Positions 40,194-48,962 are shown, counted from the stretch's first letter. The stretch is 64,000 nt of DNA from Curtobacterium pusillum (GCA_002025645.1 CP018783.1:1178001-1242000), one strand, 5' to 3'. Numbers and translations: made by a program. Notes: generated from the sequence alone by a model not told the origin.

Positions 40194-41539
40194 CCGGCGC
40201 ACTCGTCTGGCTCCGCGACGACCTGCGGCTCGCGGACAACCCAGCGCTCCGTGCGGCGATCGACCACGGCGGCGACGTCACGGTCGCGTACGTGCTCGAC
40301 GACGAGTCCCCCGGCATCCGTCCGGTCGGGGCCGCCGCACGGTGGTGGCTGCACCACTCCCTCGCCGCGCTGGACGGCGAACTCCGCGAGCGCGGGTCCC
40401 GACTGGTCCTCCGACGCGGGCCGGCCGCCGAGGCCATCGACGCCCTCGTGTCCGACACCGGCGCCGACGCGGTGTTCTGGAACCGCCGCTACGGTCGCGC
40501 CGAGCGGGACCTCGACGCCGGCATCAAGTCGTCGCTGACGGACGGCGGGACTGCGGTGCACAGTTTCGCCGCGAGCCTGCTCTGGGAACCGTGGACCGTC
40601 CTGACCGGACAGGGCGAGCCGTACAAGGTCTTCACACCGTTCTGGCGTGCTGCCCAGGCGATGCCCGAGCCCCGCCACCCGTTGCCCAAGCCGCGTGACC
40701 TGCCCGCGGTGGCCCGGGTCGCGAGCGACGACCTCGACGCCTGGGAGCTGCTGCCGACCCACCCCGACTGGGCCGGCGGCCTCCGGGACGCCTGGGAGCC
40801 CGGCGAGCAGGGCGCGCACCGTCGGCTCGAACACTTCGTGCACCACGCGCTCGAGGACTACGACCAGCGCGACGAACCCGCGATGGCCGCCACGAGCGAT
40901 CTCTCCCCGCACCTGCGGTGGGGCGAGGTCAGCCCGTACCAGGTCTGGCACCGCCTGCACGGACAGCTCGAGCCCGAGCAGCGCAAGAACGCCTCGGCGT
41001 TCCTCCGGCAGCTGGCCTGGCGCGAGTTCAACTGGAACGAGTACTTCCACTGCGAGGACATCACCACGGTGAACGTCCGACGCGAGTTCGATGCCTTCCC
41101 CTGGCGGGACGTCCCCGACGGCGAGATCGACCGCTGGCGCACGGGGACGACCGGGTTCGACCTCGTCGATGCGGGCATGCGGGAGCTCTGGCACTCGGGT
41201 GCGATGCACAACCGGGTCCGGCTCGCGACGGCCAGCTTCCTCGTGAAGAACATGCTCGCCGACTGGCGCATCGGGGAACAGTGGTTCTGGGACACCCTCG
41301 TCGATGCAGACTCCGCCAACAACGCGGCGAACTGGCAGTGGGTCGCTGGCTCCGGGTTCGACGCCGCGCCGTACTTCCGGGTGTTCAACCCCGACCGGCA
41401 GCTCGAGCGGTTCGACCCGCACCGCGAGTACGTGCACCGTTGGGTCCCGGCCGACGAGGACCGTCCCGAGCCCATGCTGGACCTCAAGGAGACCCGACAG
41501 CGGGCCCTCGACGCGTACGACCGGATGCGCCGGTCGTGA
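40190..41539 (+). CDS. phrB: deoxyribodipyrimidine photolyase (class I CPD type)
   Basis: A 449-residue photolyase. The N-terminal antenna domain begins LVWLRDDLRLADNPAL, and the FAD domain has SPHLRWGEVSPYQVWH, FLRQLAWREFNWNEYF, WRTGTTGFDLVDAGMREL and NNAANWQWVAGSGFDAAPYF split over the FAD site. It repairs UV cyclobutane dimers using blue light. GTG 40190 overlaps the MarR stop by four bases, and its own stop overlaps the next GTG in the same way. Confidence 0.94.
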   Translation: MTGALVWLRDDLRLADNPALRAAIDHGGDVTVAYVLDDESPGIRPVGAAARWWLHHSLAALDGELRERGSRLVLRRGPAAEAIDALVSDTGADAVFWNRRYGRAERDLDAGIKSSLTDGGTAVHSFAASLLWEPWTVLTGQGEPYKVFTPFWRAAQAMPEPRHPLPKPRDLPAVARVASDDLDAWELLPTHPDWAGGLRDAWEPGEQGAHRRLEHFVHHALEDYDQRDEPAMAATSDLSPHLRWGEVSPYQVWHRLHGQLEPEQRKNASAFLRQLAWREFNWNEYFHCEDITTVNVRREFDAFPWRDVPDGEIDRWRTGTTGFDLVDAGMRELWHSGAMHNRVRLATASFLVKNMLADWRIGEQWFWDTLVDADSANNAANWQWVAGSGFDAAPYFRVFNPDRQLERFDPHREYVHRWVPADEDRPEPMLDLKETRQRALDAYDRMRRS

Positions 41540-42969
41540 CGGGGATCGACACGGGGACCCTCGCCGAGGTCGACGCGGTCTTCCGTGAGCGCGTTGAGCG
41601 GGGCGTCGCACCGAGCAGCGTCTGGGGCGTGTTCGACCGCACCGGGCTCGTCGCGTCCGGCGGGCACGGCGACCGCGGCGACGGCGCCGCCCCGGACGCC
41701 GACACCGTGTACCGGATCGCGTCGTGCACGAAGAGCGTGACGGCAGCGACGCTCCTCGCCCTCGTGGCGGACGGCCTCGTCTCCCTCGACGCCCCGGTGA
41801 CGGACTTCGTGCCGTCCTTCTCCGCCGTCGCCCTCCCCACCCCGGACTCCCCCGTCCCGACACTGCGCATGCTCCTGACGATGGCGGCCGGCTTCCCCAC
41901 CGACGACCCGTGGGCGGACCGGCAGGAGTCGATCTCTGACGCCGAACTCGACGCGGTCCTGCGCGACGGGCTGCTGTTCGACTCGGTCCCGGGAACGCGG
42001 TTCGCCTACTCGAACACCGGGTACGCCCTGCTCGGCCGGGTGATCTCCGTCGTCGCCGGTGCGCCGTACCCGCAGGTGGCCGCCGACAGGGTGCTCCGCC
42101 CGCTCGGCCTCGACGACACGGTCTTCAGTGCCGCCGAGTCGCGCGGCTTCGTGGTGACCGGGGTCCGCCCGCACGACGGCGACTGGGAACCCCTGCCACT
42201 GACCGGTCCCGGTGCCTTCTCGTCGATCGGCGGACTGTTCTCCACCGTCGCCGACCTCGCCCGGTGGGGCACGCACCTGGCATCGGCGTTCACCGACGCT
42301 CCCGAGCCGGGTCCCGTCGCACCGGCCGACCGACGACTCATGCAGCAGGCGATGCGCGTCGTCCCGGCGTCGGTCGTGCCGTCGTCGACCCGTCCCACGG
42401 CGTACGGATTCGGCCTCTTCGTCGAGCAGGACCCCCGGTTCGGTGAACTCGTGTCCCACTCCGGCGGCTACCCGGGGTTCTCCGCGCACATGCGGTGGTC
42501 CGTGCGGGACGGTCTCGGTGTCGTCGCGTTCGAGAACGCCACGCAGGCGAAGGTCTCCGCCGCAGCCGACCGCGCGCTCGACATCATCCTCGCAGGGGCG
42601 AGCGGACGCGCGCCTGCGGGCGCTGGTCCGGGTACGGGACGCACCACGTCCGCGACGCGGGCGGCGCAGGGAGCCGTCACGCGCCTCCTGGCCGACTGGA
42701 GCGACGACCTGGCGGACGCGATCTGCACCCCCAACGTCGCCATGGACGTCCCCTACGAACGCCGGCGTCGCGCGATCGCCACGGCGGTCGCCGCTGTCGG
42801 GGCGGACCTCTCCGCGGATCCGGTGGAGGAGTCGTCGACGACCCCGGCGCACCTGCGCTGGTGGCTCCCCGGGACCGCCGGACGGCTCCGCGTCGAGATC
42901 CGACTCGCACCCCTCGCGGCCGGGCTCGTCCAGACACTGATCGTGACGGCCGAGCCCAGCGAGCACTGA
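41536..42969 (+). CDS. serine hydrolase, class C beta-lactamase/esterase family
   Basis: A 477-residue protein. The catalytic motifs are SCTKS (Ser-x-x-Lys; near residue 63), YSNTGY and HSGGYPGF. Residues about 365-477 are an extra C-terminal region after GRAPAGAGPGTG. No signal peptide is visible, so it is probably a cytoplasmic esterase or peptidase rather than a true beta-lactamase. It is translationally coupled to the photolyase, an odd pairing. The substrate is unknown. Confidence 0.85.
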   Translation: MTGIDTGTLAEVDAVFRERVERGVAPSSVWGVFDRTGLVASGGHGDRGDGAAPDADTVYRIASCTKSVTAATLLALVADGLVSLDAPVTDFVPSFSAVALPTPDSPVPTLRMLLTMAAGFPTDDPWADRQESISDAELDAVLRDGLLFDSVPGTRFAYSNTGYALLGRVISVVAGAPYPQVAADRVLRPLGLDDTVFSAAESRGFVVTGVRPHDGDWEPLPLTGPGAFSSIGGLFSTVADLARWGTHLASAFTDAPEPGPVAPADRRLMQQAMRVVPASVVPSSTRPTAYGFGLFVEQDPRFGELVSHSGGYPGFSAHMRWSVRDGLGVVAFENATQAKVSAAADRALDIILAGASGRAPAGAGPGTGRTTSATRAAQGAVTRLLADWSDDLADAICTPNVAMDVPYERRRRAIATAVAAVGADLSADPVEESSTTPAHLRWWLPGTAGRLRVEIRLAPLAAGLVQTLIVTAEPSEH

Positions 42970-42978
42970 GAGGCCGCG

Positions 42979-43953
42979 TCAGACCGGCGGTCGTCCACCC
43001 ACGAACCCGAGCGCCCGCGCGGCGACCCGTGTGCCCTCGCGTGCGGCCGCTCCGACACGGACCGGGTCGGTCGCCCAGGCACGGAGGAAGCCGGCGGCGA
43101 AGGCGTCACCGGCCCCGAGGGTGTCGACGACCGTCGCGGGGGTGACGGGCACGCGCTGCGGGCTGCGCCCCGGTCGTCCGAGGAGCACTCCGTCGTGGCC
43201 CATCGTGACGACGACGAGCGGCACCCTGGCGGTGAGGACCGGGATCGCCTCAGCCACCGAGGATGCCCCGGTCAGCGCGAGGGCCTCCTGCTCGCTCGGG
43301 AAGAGGACGTCGACGCCGTCGAGCGCCGCGAGGAAGTCGGCGGCACCGATCCCGCCGACGACGACGGCGGACGACGGGTCGAGTGCCACTCGGGCCGACC
43401 CGGCGCGGGCCCGCTCGACGAGGGACGCGATGCGGGCTGCGCCACCGCCGCCGAGCATGGCCGCGCCGGTGAGGTGCACGATGTCCGCTCGTCCGGTCAG
43501 GTCGGGTGGCAGATCGTCACCGGAGAGCACGCCGCTGGCGGCCGGGTCGGCCATCGTCGTCCGGCGGTCCCCGTTGCGGACGCTCACGACGGCTCCGGTG
43601 GCCGACCGGGCGTCGTACCGGATGTGCGCCCGGACCCCGGCGTCGGCGAGTGCACGCTCGTGCCGGTAGACGTCGTCGACACCGACCCGGGCCACGAGGT
43701 CGACCTCGGCACCGAGCCAGCCCAGCCAGGTCGCCGTGTTCCCGGCTGCGCCCGTGGGCCGGTGCCGGATGACGGCGACGGGGTCGTGGTCGCCCAGGGT
43801 CGCAGCGGTCGTCTGCACCAGGACGCCGTCGAGCACGTCCCCGACGACGAGGAAGCGCTTCCCCGCCCCGCGACGCCGGCCTGCGACCGCCCGCCCGGCC
43901 CGGGGCGCGTCGGGACGCGACGGGGCCTCGGGGCGCTCGGACGGCATGGACAT
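42979..43953 (-). CDS. PfkB family carbohydrate kinase
   Basis: A 324-residue ribokinase-like sugar kinase. RFLVVGDVLDGVLVQ starts the domain, GAAGNTATWLGWLGAEV matches the N-terminal signature, and DTLGAGDAFAAGFLRAW is the C-terminal signature with the catalytic Asp. The substrate is unknown (ribose, fructose or nucleoside possible). Three nested ATGs (43945-43962) are possible; I chose 43953, which has AGGA at a fair distance. It converges with the serine hydrolase and is divergent from a TetR gene. Confidence 0.85.
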   Translation of the reverse strand: MSMPSERPEAPSRPDAPRAGRAVAGRRRGAGKRFLVVGDVLDGVLVQTTAATLGDHDPVAVIRHRPTGAAGNTATWLGWLGAEVDLVARVGVDDVYRHERALADAGVRAHIRYDARSATGAVVSVRNGDRRTTMADPAASGVLSGDDLPPDLTGRADIVHLTGAAMLGGGGAARIASLVERARAGSARVALDPSSAVVVGGIGAADFLAALDGVDVLFPSEQEALALTGASSVAEAIPVLTARVPLVVVTMGHDGVLLGRPGRSPQRVPVTPATVVDTLGAGDAFAAGFLRAWATDPVRVGAAAREGTRVAARALGFVGGRPPV

Positions 43954-44053
43954 CCCGCCCATCCTACGCGGAAACGAGCAGACCTCGATTTCTTGCCCAC
44001 GCAAAGCCTTGCACTCGCGAGGGCCACCCCTGGCATTCTCGATCATGACCCGG

Positions 44054-44078
44054 TAATATACTCATTGATCGTATGTGA
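44054..44078. promoter_or_regulatory. AT-rich promoter/operator region between PfkB and TetR genes
   Basis: TAATATACT on the plus strand gives a TATACT -10 box (44057-44062), and the same stretch gives TATATT on the minus strand. ATAC and GTAT flank the centre (ATACTCATTGATCGTAT), a weak dyad that could bind the adjacent TetR protein. Confidence 0.4.
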
Positions 44079-44114
44079 ACGGTCGCGTACCGCCCACGAC
44101 CCGCTGGAGACGCC

Positions 44115-44690
44115 ATGCCCCGGAAGCCCGACCCCACCCTGAAGCCCGCGATCATCGCGAAGGTGGCTCAGCACCTCCAGGACACCAAGCTCGAGGACGT
44201 CTCCGTCCGCAGCCTCGGCCGCGTGCTCGGCACGAGCGCGTACCCGATCGTCTACCACTTCGGCACGCGCGAAGCGCTCATCGACGCCGTGGTCGAGCAC
44301 CTCGCCGAGGCCGTCTCGACCGCCACCCTCGAGCCCACGGCGGACGACCTCGCCCTCGCCGAGTACCTCATCGCGGTGTTCGGCGGCCTCGACGACCCCG
44401 AGCGCTCCCTCTCCGCACGACTCACCTTCGAGCTCGGCGCGGTCGAGTCCATCGACGGCCGCGACCGCGAGCGCTCGTTCCACCGCGACCAGGTCACCGC
44501 CATCGCCGCGTGGTGCCGCACACACGGGTACGGCACCGTGGACGCCGACCGGGCGGCCCAGGGCGCGGTCCTCGCGGCACGGGGCGCGCAGTGGGGCACG
44601 ATCCTCGACCGTGAACGCACCGACACCGACGCCGCGCTGCGCGCGATCGCGCACAAGCTCGTGTCCGGCGCGCAGTTCGCGGCGGCCTGA
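44115..44690 (+). CDS. TetR family transcriptional regulator
   Basis: A 191-residue protein. The HTH region reads DVSVRSLGRVLGTSAYPIVYHFGTREALIDA, split as the usual TetR signature; the first helix is IIAKVAQHLQDTKLED. The C-terminal pocket is of the TetR_C type. ATG 44115 follows CTGGAGA. It is divergent from the PfkB kinase, which it may control. A palindromic element ends the gene. Confidence 0.87.
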   Translation: MPRKPDPTLKPAIIAKVAQHLQDTKLEDVSVRSLGRVLGTSAYPIVYHFGTREALIDAVVEHLAEAVSTATLEPTADDLALAEYLIAVFGGLDDPERSLSARLTFELGAVESIDGRDRERSFHRDQVTAIAAWCRTHGYGTVDADRAAQGAVLAARGAQWGTILDRERTDTDAALRAIAHKLVSGAQFAAA

Positions 44691-44716
44691 ACGCACTGAA
44701 CCCGACCGACGACGAA

Positions 44717-44752
44717 CGGGAGGCACGGTGCCAGCTGGCACCGTGCCTCCCG
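44717..44752. repeat. perfect 36-base palindromic element between tetR and sodA
   Basis: CGGGAGGCACGGTGCCAG (44717-44734) is exactly complementary to CTGGCACCGTGCCTCCCG (44735-44752). After one A-A mismatch the pairing resumes (GACGA/TCGTC). It is a GGAGGCACGG-type copy between convergent genes. Confidence 0.8.
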
Positions 44753-44797
44753 ATCGTCAGTCGGTCACCCCTTCGGGCGTGACCCGCTGCGTGTACG

Positions 44798-45412
44798 TCA
44801 GAGCGTGACGAAGCGCTGCGACTTCGCGTTCGCGAAGCGAGCGGCGACGTTCTCCCAGTCGACGATGTTCCACACGGCCTTGACGTAGTCCGCCTTGACG
44901 TTGAGGTAGTCGAGGTAGAAGGCGTGCTCCCACATGTCGAGCATGAAGATCGGCACGAGACCGAACGGCACGTTGGCCTGCTGGTCGAACAGCTGGAACG
45001 TGGTGAGCTTCTGGCCCACGGTGTCCCAGGCGAGGACGGACCAGCCCGAGCCCTGGATGCCCGTGGCGACGGCGGTGAACTGGGCCTGGAACTTCTCGAA
45101 CGAGCCGAAGAACTCGTCGATCGCCGCGGCGAGCTCGCCCTCCGGGACCTTGGTGTCCGGGCCGAGGTTGGTCCAGAAGATCGAGTGGTTGACGTGGCCA
45201 CCGAGGTTGAACGCGAGGTCCTTCTCGAGCTTGTTGACGTTCGCCAGGTTGCCGGACTCGCGGGCCTCGGCGAGCTGCTCGAGCGCGGTGTTCGCACCCG
45301 TCACGTAGGTCTGGTGGTGCTTGTCGTGGTGCAGCTGCATGATCTTGCCGCTGATGTGCGGCTCGAGTGCGGCGTAGTCGTACGGCAGCTCCGGCAGGGT
45401 GTACTCAGCCAT
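44798..45412 (-). CDS. sodA: superoxide dismutase (Mn/Fe)
   Basis: A 204-residue cytoplasmic SOD. Metal ligands are H28 ([11 protein letters not shown]), H76 ([10 protein letters not shown]), D159 and H163 ([13 protein letters not shown]). GGH and [10 protein letters not shown] favour a manganese-type active site, though metal choice cannot be settled. An AAAGGAA site precedes ATG 45412. It lies 44 bases after a flavin reductase gene on the same strand, behind a SoxR-box-like promoter, so it may be co-transcribed as part of a redox-stress response. Confidence 0.96.
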   Translation of the reverse strand: MAEYTLPELPYDYAALEPHISGKIMQLHHDKHHQTYVTGANTALEQLAEARESGNLANVNKLEKDLAFNLGGHVNHSIFWTNLGPDTKVPEGELAAAIDEFFGSFEKFQAQFTAVATGIQGSGWSVLAWDTVGQKLTTFQLFDQQANVPFGLVPIFMLDMWEHAFYLDYLNVKADYVKAVWNIVDWENVAARFANAKSQRFVTL

Positions 45413-45456
45413 GTGAGTTCCTTTCGATCAGTGGTTGGCGGATGGTGCTCCGCGGC

Positions 45457-46017
45457 TCACGAGAGCCGGGAACGATCGGTGAGGGAGTGGAATTCCCGGT
45501 TGTGGTAGACCAGCGGCTCCCCGCGCTCGAGGCCGACGACGATGTCGAGGACCTCTGCCACGACGACCGTCGACGACCCGATCGGGGTGGTCGACAGCGG
45601 CCGGCAGCGCAGGGCGCTCGCGGCACTCGGCAGGTAGCGGTCCCCGGAGGGCAGCGTGCCCCAGATCGGGTCGTCGGCCGCTGGGCTGCCGGTCGCGGCG
45701 AAGCGCTTGGCGAGGTCGACGCCGAGGGAGTCGACCAGGTGCACGACGAAGATCGGCGCACCGAGGACGACTCCGGCGGACCCGGAGTTGGTGGACAGCG
45801 AGAAGACGAGCACGGGCGGGTCGATCGCGACGCTGGCGACGCTCGACGCGGTGAGGCCGGTCGGGCCGTCGGGGCCGTCGGCCGTGATGACGGCGACACC
45901 GGCAGGGTGCCCGCGGAAGGCGGACTTGTACGCGTCCGCGATGGTCGCCGGTGCTTCGTCGGGCATGGGAGTCGTGGTCGTTCCTTCGGATGGGGAGGGC
46001 CGCGGCTCCGCGGCCAT
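45457..46017 (-). CDS. flavin reductase family (FMN-binding) protein
   Basis: A 186-residue protein of the flavin reductase/DIM6-NTAB fold. It has FRGHPAGVAVITADG, GLTASSVASVAIDPPVLVFSL split around the FMN loop, and the C-terminal GEPLVYHNREFHSL. It reduces free flavin with NAD(P)H or serves a two-component oxygenase, none of which lies nearby. ATG 46017 is chosen because a TTGACC-19-TACGTT promoter ends five bases before it. A later ATG (PDEAPATIADAY) is an alternative. Confidence 0.87.
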   Translation of the reverse strand: MAAEPRPSPSEGTTTTPMPDEAPATIADAYKSAFRGHPAGVAVITADGPDGPTGLTASSVASVAIDPPVLVFSLSTNSGSAGVVLGAPIFVVHLVDSLGVDLAKRFAATGSPAADDPIWGTLPSGDRYLPSAASALRCRPLSTTPIGSSTVVVAEVLDIVVGLERGEPLVYHNREFHSLTDRSRLS

Positions 46018-46022
46018 GTCCC

Positions 46023-46053
46023 AACGTATGACCTCAACCATGGTTGAGGTCAA
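46023..46053 (-). promoter_or_regulatory. SoxR-box-like promoter of the flavin reductase gene
   Basis: On the minus strand: TTGACC, a 19-base spacer, then TACGTT. The spacer carries a perfect 24-base palindrome (46029-46052) with core CCTCAA-N6-TTGAGG. This half-site and spacing match the known SoxR box, and a 19-20-base spacer is the mark of MerR-family-activated promoters. No SoxR gene is in the window. Confidence 0.7.
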
Positions 46054-46139
46054 CGATTCCCAGGTTCGACCGATCCCGGGCGCGCCGTGTGACCTCGTGT
46101 GACGTCCGCTGGGTGGGAGTCGGGCGTGGGCTGAGGCGT

Positions 46140-46196
46140 TCGGTGAGCAGAAATGGTCGAGTCAGCTCGGGCGACTCGACCATTTCTGCTCACCGA
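46140..46196. repeat. long perfect inverted repeat after the MFS gene
   Basis: Arms of 24 bases (46140-46163 and 46173-46196; CGGTGAGCAGAAATGGTCGA part of the left arm) pair perfectly around a nine-base loop. It lies just after the MFS stop (46204) and before the SoxR-like promoter. No T-run follows. It may be a terminator or a REP-type element unrelated in sequence to the GGAGGC family. Confidence 0.7.
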
Positions 46197-46203
46197 GTGC
46201 GGG

Positions 46204-47727
46204 CTACCGGCGCTTGAGCATCACGACGGCACCGGCCGCCGCGACGACCATGAGGAGCGCAGCGACCCCCGCTGTGATCGTCACGCCGGAGTCGAACGCC
46301 GCCCGCGCCGACTCGAGCAGCGCCTGCCCGGCCGTCCCGCCGAGCGAGGTGGCGGCCGACACCGCGCCGCCGAGGGTCTCCTGGGCCGCGGTGTGCGCCG
46401 ACGAGCTCAGGCCGCCGGGGACCACGACGTGCGCCCGGTACGCGGTCGCCAGGATCGTGCCGAGGACCGCCGTGCCGAGCACCGCGCCGATCTCGTACGC
46501 GGTCTCGGACATCGCCGACGCCGCGCCGGCCTTGTCCGCCGGCGCCGTGGAGATGATGAGGTCGTTCGTCACGGTCTCGGACGCGCCGATCCCGATGCCG
46601 AGCAGGACGAACGCGAACGCCAGCGCCACGATCGAGGCGTCGTGGCCGAGCACGGCGACCATCGCGTACGCGGCTGCCGAGAACAGCAGGGCGACGGCGA
46701 CGACCCAGCGGGGTGCGACCCGGGCGACGATCGGCACGACGACGAGTCCGGCGACGATCGTCAGCACCGACCCCGGGACGAGCACGATGCCGGACGTGAA
46801 CGGGTCGAGCCCGGCGACGAGCTGCAGGTGCTGCGCGATGAAGAACAGGAACCCGGTGAGCGAGAACATCGCCGCCATGTTCATCAGGACGCTGCCGGTG
46901 AAGGCGGTGCTGCGGAACAGCCGGAGGTCGAGCATCGGGGTGCGCGAGCGGAGCTGCCGGCGCACGAACGCGATCCCGCAGAGCACGCCGACGGCGAGCA
47001 TGGCGATCGCGAACCCGCGCTCCTCCGGGTGCACGACGGACTTGATCGCCCAGGCCGTCGGAGCCAGGGCGCCGAGGGAGAGGAACATGCTCGGCACGTC
47101 GACGGGGCCGGGGTTCGGGTCGCGGGACTCCGGCACGCAGAACGGCACGGCGACGAGCATGACGACGAGGATCGGCACCGCGACGAGGAACACCGCACCC
47201 CAGTGGAAGTGCGCGAGCAGCGTGCCACCGACGAGCGGGCCGAGGGCGTTGCCCGCCGCGAACATCGTCGACCAGACGGCGAGCGCCATCCGCCGCTCCC
47301 CCGCGTCGACGAAGACGTTGCGGATGATCGACAGCGTCGCGGGCATGAGCATGGCGCCGAAGACGCCCATCACGATCCGGGCCGCGACGAGCATCCAGGC
47401 GTCGGTCGCGAAGGCCGCAGCGACCGAGAACACCGCGAAGCCCGTCGCGCCGATCACCAGGATCCGCCGGCGCCCGATGCGGTCGCCGATGCTGCCCATC
47501 ACCACGAGGAGCCCGGCGAGGACGAGCGGGTACGCGTCGACGATCCAGAGCTGCGTGGTGGCGTCCGGGTTCAGCGCGCGCGAGATCGACGGCAGCGCGA
47601 AGCTCAGGATCGTGTTGTCGACCGAGATGAGCAGGACGGGGAGCATGAGCACGGCGAGCGCGGCGAACCGTCGGGTACGGCTGCCGGTGACCGGGGTGGG
47701 GACGGGGCTGGTGAGCAGGGCGGACAC
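46204..47727 (-). CDS. MFS transporter, EmrB/QacA (SmvA-like) drug-efflux type
   Basis: A 507-residue, 14-helix transporter. Helix 1 has LISVDNTILSFALPSIS, motif A is GSIGDRIGRRRILVIG, and motif C is AGNALGPLVGG. These features mark the DHA2 family of proton/drug antiporters. Its promoter carries a TetR-type dyad between the -35 and -10 boxes, so it is probably inducible, but the regulator is not adjacent. It is separated from lacI by 212 bases. Confidence 0.9.
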   Translation of the reverse strand: MSALLTSPVPTPVTGSRTRRFAALAVLMLPVLLISVDNTILSFALPSISRALNPDATTQLWIVDAYPLVLAGLLVVMGSIGDRIGRRRILVIGATGFAVFSVAAAFATDAWMLVAARIVMGVFGAMLMPATLSIIRNVFVDAGERRMALAVWSTMFAAGNALGPLVGGTLLAHFHWGAVFLVAVPILVVMLVAVPFCVPESRDPNPGPVDVPSMFLSLGALAPTAWAIKSVVHPEERGFAIAMLAVGVLCGIAFVRRQLRSRTPMLDLRLFRSTAFTGSVLMNMAAMFSLTGFLFFIAQHLQLVAGLDPFTSGIVLVPGSVLTIVAGLVVVPIVARVAPRWVVAVALLFSAAAYAMVAVLGHDASIVALAFAFVLLGIGIGASETVTNDLIISTAPADKAGAASAMSETAYEIGAVLGTAVLGTILATAYRAHVVVPGGLSSSAHTAAQETLGGAVSAATSLGGTAGQALLESARAAFDSGVTITAGVAALLMVVAAAGAVVMLKRR

Positions 47728-47819
47728 GGTGACTCCAGGGACTTCGAGCCGGACCAGGTCGACGGCGGAACAGACGAGACGGGACGCGGGGTGGGCACGC
47801 GTCCCGTCAGGACTCCGTT

Positions 47820-47858
47820 AGTGTACCGTCTGGACGGTGATGGTTGCAAATGCAACCA
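47820..47858 (-). promoter_or_regulatory. MFS promoter with two operator-like dyads
   Basis: On the minus strand: TTGCAA (47849-47844), an 18-base spacer, TACACT (47825-47820). ACCGTC-TG-GACGGT (47825-47838) lies in the spacer and touches the -10 box. A second dyad TGGTTGCA-AA-TGCAACCA (47841-47858) covers the -35 box. Both fit repressor sites. Confidence 0.65.
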
Positions 47859-47864
47859 AGAGCT

Positions 47865-47904
47865 GACTGGAGGCACGGTGCCAGCCCGCACCGTGCCTCC
47901 AGTC
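47865..47904. repeat. palindromic element after lacI
   Basis: Perfect 17-base arms GACTGGAGGCACGGTGC (47865-47881) and GCACCGTGCCTCCAGTC (47888-47904) with loop CAGCCC. It lies downstream of the lacI stop and upstream of the MFS promoter on the same strand. Confidence 0.78.
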
Positions 47905-47939
47905 CGCTGCCTGGTCCCGCCCAGGGCGGGCCGCAGTCG

Positions 47940-48962
47940 TCAGGCCGACTCGCGCAGGAGCAGGCGGTGGCGCACGGTGCGCTGCACCGCGTCGCCGTGG
48001 CGCGGGAGCTCCCCGGCGAGCATGCCGAGGGCCAGCCCGAGCGCCTCGCGCGCGACGGCGTCGAGGTCCACCGCGAGGGTCGTGAGCGTCGGCGAGACCA
48101 GCCCACCGAGGGGCAGCCCGTCCACGCCGACCACCCGGACGTCACCGGGCACGTCGACCCCGCCGCGTCGGCAGGCCTGCAGCACGCCGAGCGCCATGAC
48201 GTCGTTGAAGGCGAGGATGGCGTCCTCGCGGCGTCGGCGCCGGAGGATCCGCGTCGTCTCCTCCGCGCCGCACTCGGCCGTGCCGTGCGGGGCGTGCACC
48301 AGTTCCGGCAGGTACCCGCGTCGCCGCAGTGCGTCCATCATCAGCACACCGCGCACGCTGGTGTGCTCCGGCGAGGAGTTGTCGAGGACGACGGGGTGCC
48401 GGACGCCGGTCGCCACGAGGTGGTCGGCGAGTTCCTCGATCGCGTCGGCCGGGTCGATCCAGACGGCCGCCGTGGGTGGGTCGGTGGACGGGTCGAGCTC
48501 CACCATCGGCACCGTGCCGAGCAGGTCGTTCCAGCGCTCACGACGCGAGCCGAGGTACCCGATCACGACGTCCGTCTGCGCCCCGAGCGCCTGCACCATC
48601 CGGTCGGCGTCGCTCGCGAGGTCGACGTCGGCGAGCATGACGTTCCACCCCTGCTCCGCGGCCAACCGGAACACCGCGGAGGCGAGCTGCGGCGTGTACG
48701 GGTTCCGGAGGTCGTTGACGACCAGGCCGAGCTGGTGGTCTCCCCCGGTGACGAGCCCGCGACCGAACCGGGACGGCCGGTAGTCGAGGCGCTCGGCGGC
48801 GGCGAGGACCCGCTGCTTCGTCGCCGCGCTGATGCCGGACATGCCGTTCATGGCACGCGTGACGGTCTGCCGGGACACCCCGGCGGCCGCTGCGACGTCG
48901 ATGATCGTCGCCCGGCCGCCGGGGGCGGGGACCGGGTCGGTCAGTCGCGGAGGTCCAGCCAT
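47940..48962 (-). CDS. LacI family transcriptional regulator
   Basis: A 340-residue regulator. The HTH is ATIIDVAAAAGVSRQTVTRAMNG with hinge RLDYRPSRFGRGLVTG, then a periplasmic-binding-protein-like ligand domain (QLGLVVNDLRNPYTPQLA to about 330). ATG 48962 overlaps the upstream dehydrogenase/AKR gene by 21 bases, so the two form one unit. Its likely operators are the two GTGARCSTTCAC sites between 50999 and 51114, controlling both this unit and the ABC importer. The sugar effector is unknown. Confidence 0.88.
   Translation of the reverse strand: MAGPPRLTDPVPAPGGRATIIDVAAAAGVSRQTVTRAMNGMSGISAATKQRVLAAAERLDYRPSRFGRGLVTGGDHQLGLVVNDLRNPYTPQLASAVFRLAAEQGWNVMLADVDLASDADRMVQALGAQTDVVIGYLGSRRERWNDLLGTVPMVELDPSTDPPTAAVWIDPADAIEELADHLVATGVRHPVVLDNSSPEHTSVRGVLMMDALRRRGYLPELVHAPHGTAECGAEETTRILRRRRREDAILAFNDVMALGVLQACRRGGVDVPGDVRVVGVDGLPLGGLVSPTLTTLAVDLDAVAREALGLALGMLAGELPRHGDAVQRTVRHRLLLRESA

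Noticed and set aside
41536-42969. Antibiotic-resistance beta-lactamase
   Set aside because: SxxK and YxN are present but there is no signal peptide, and an extra C-terminal region suggests an esterase or peptidase.
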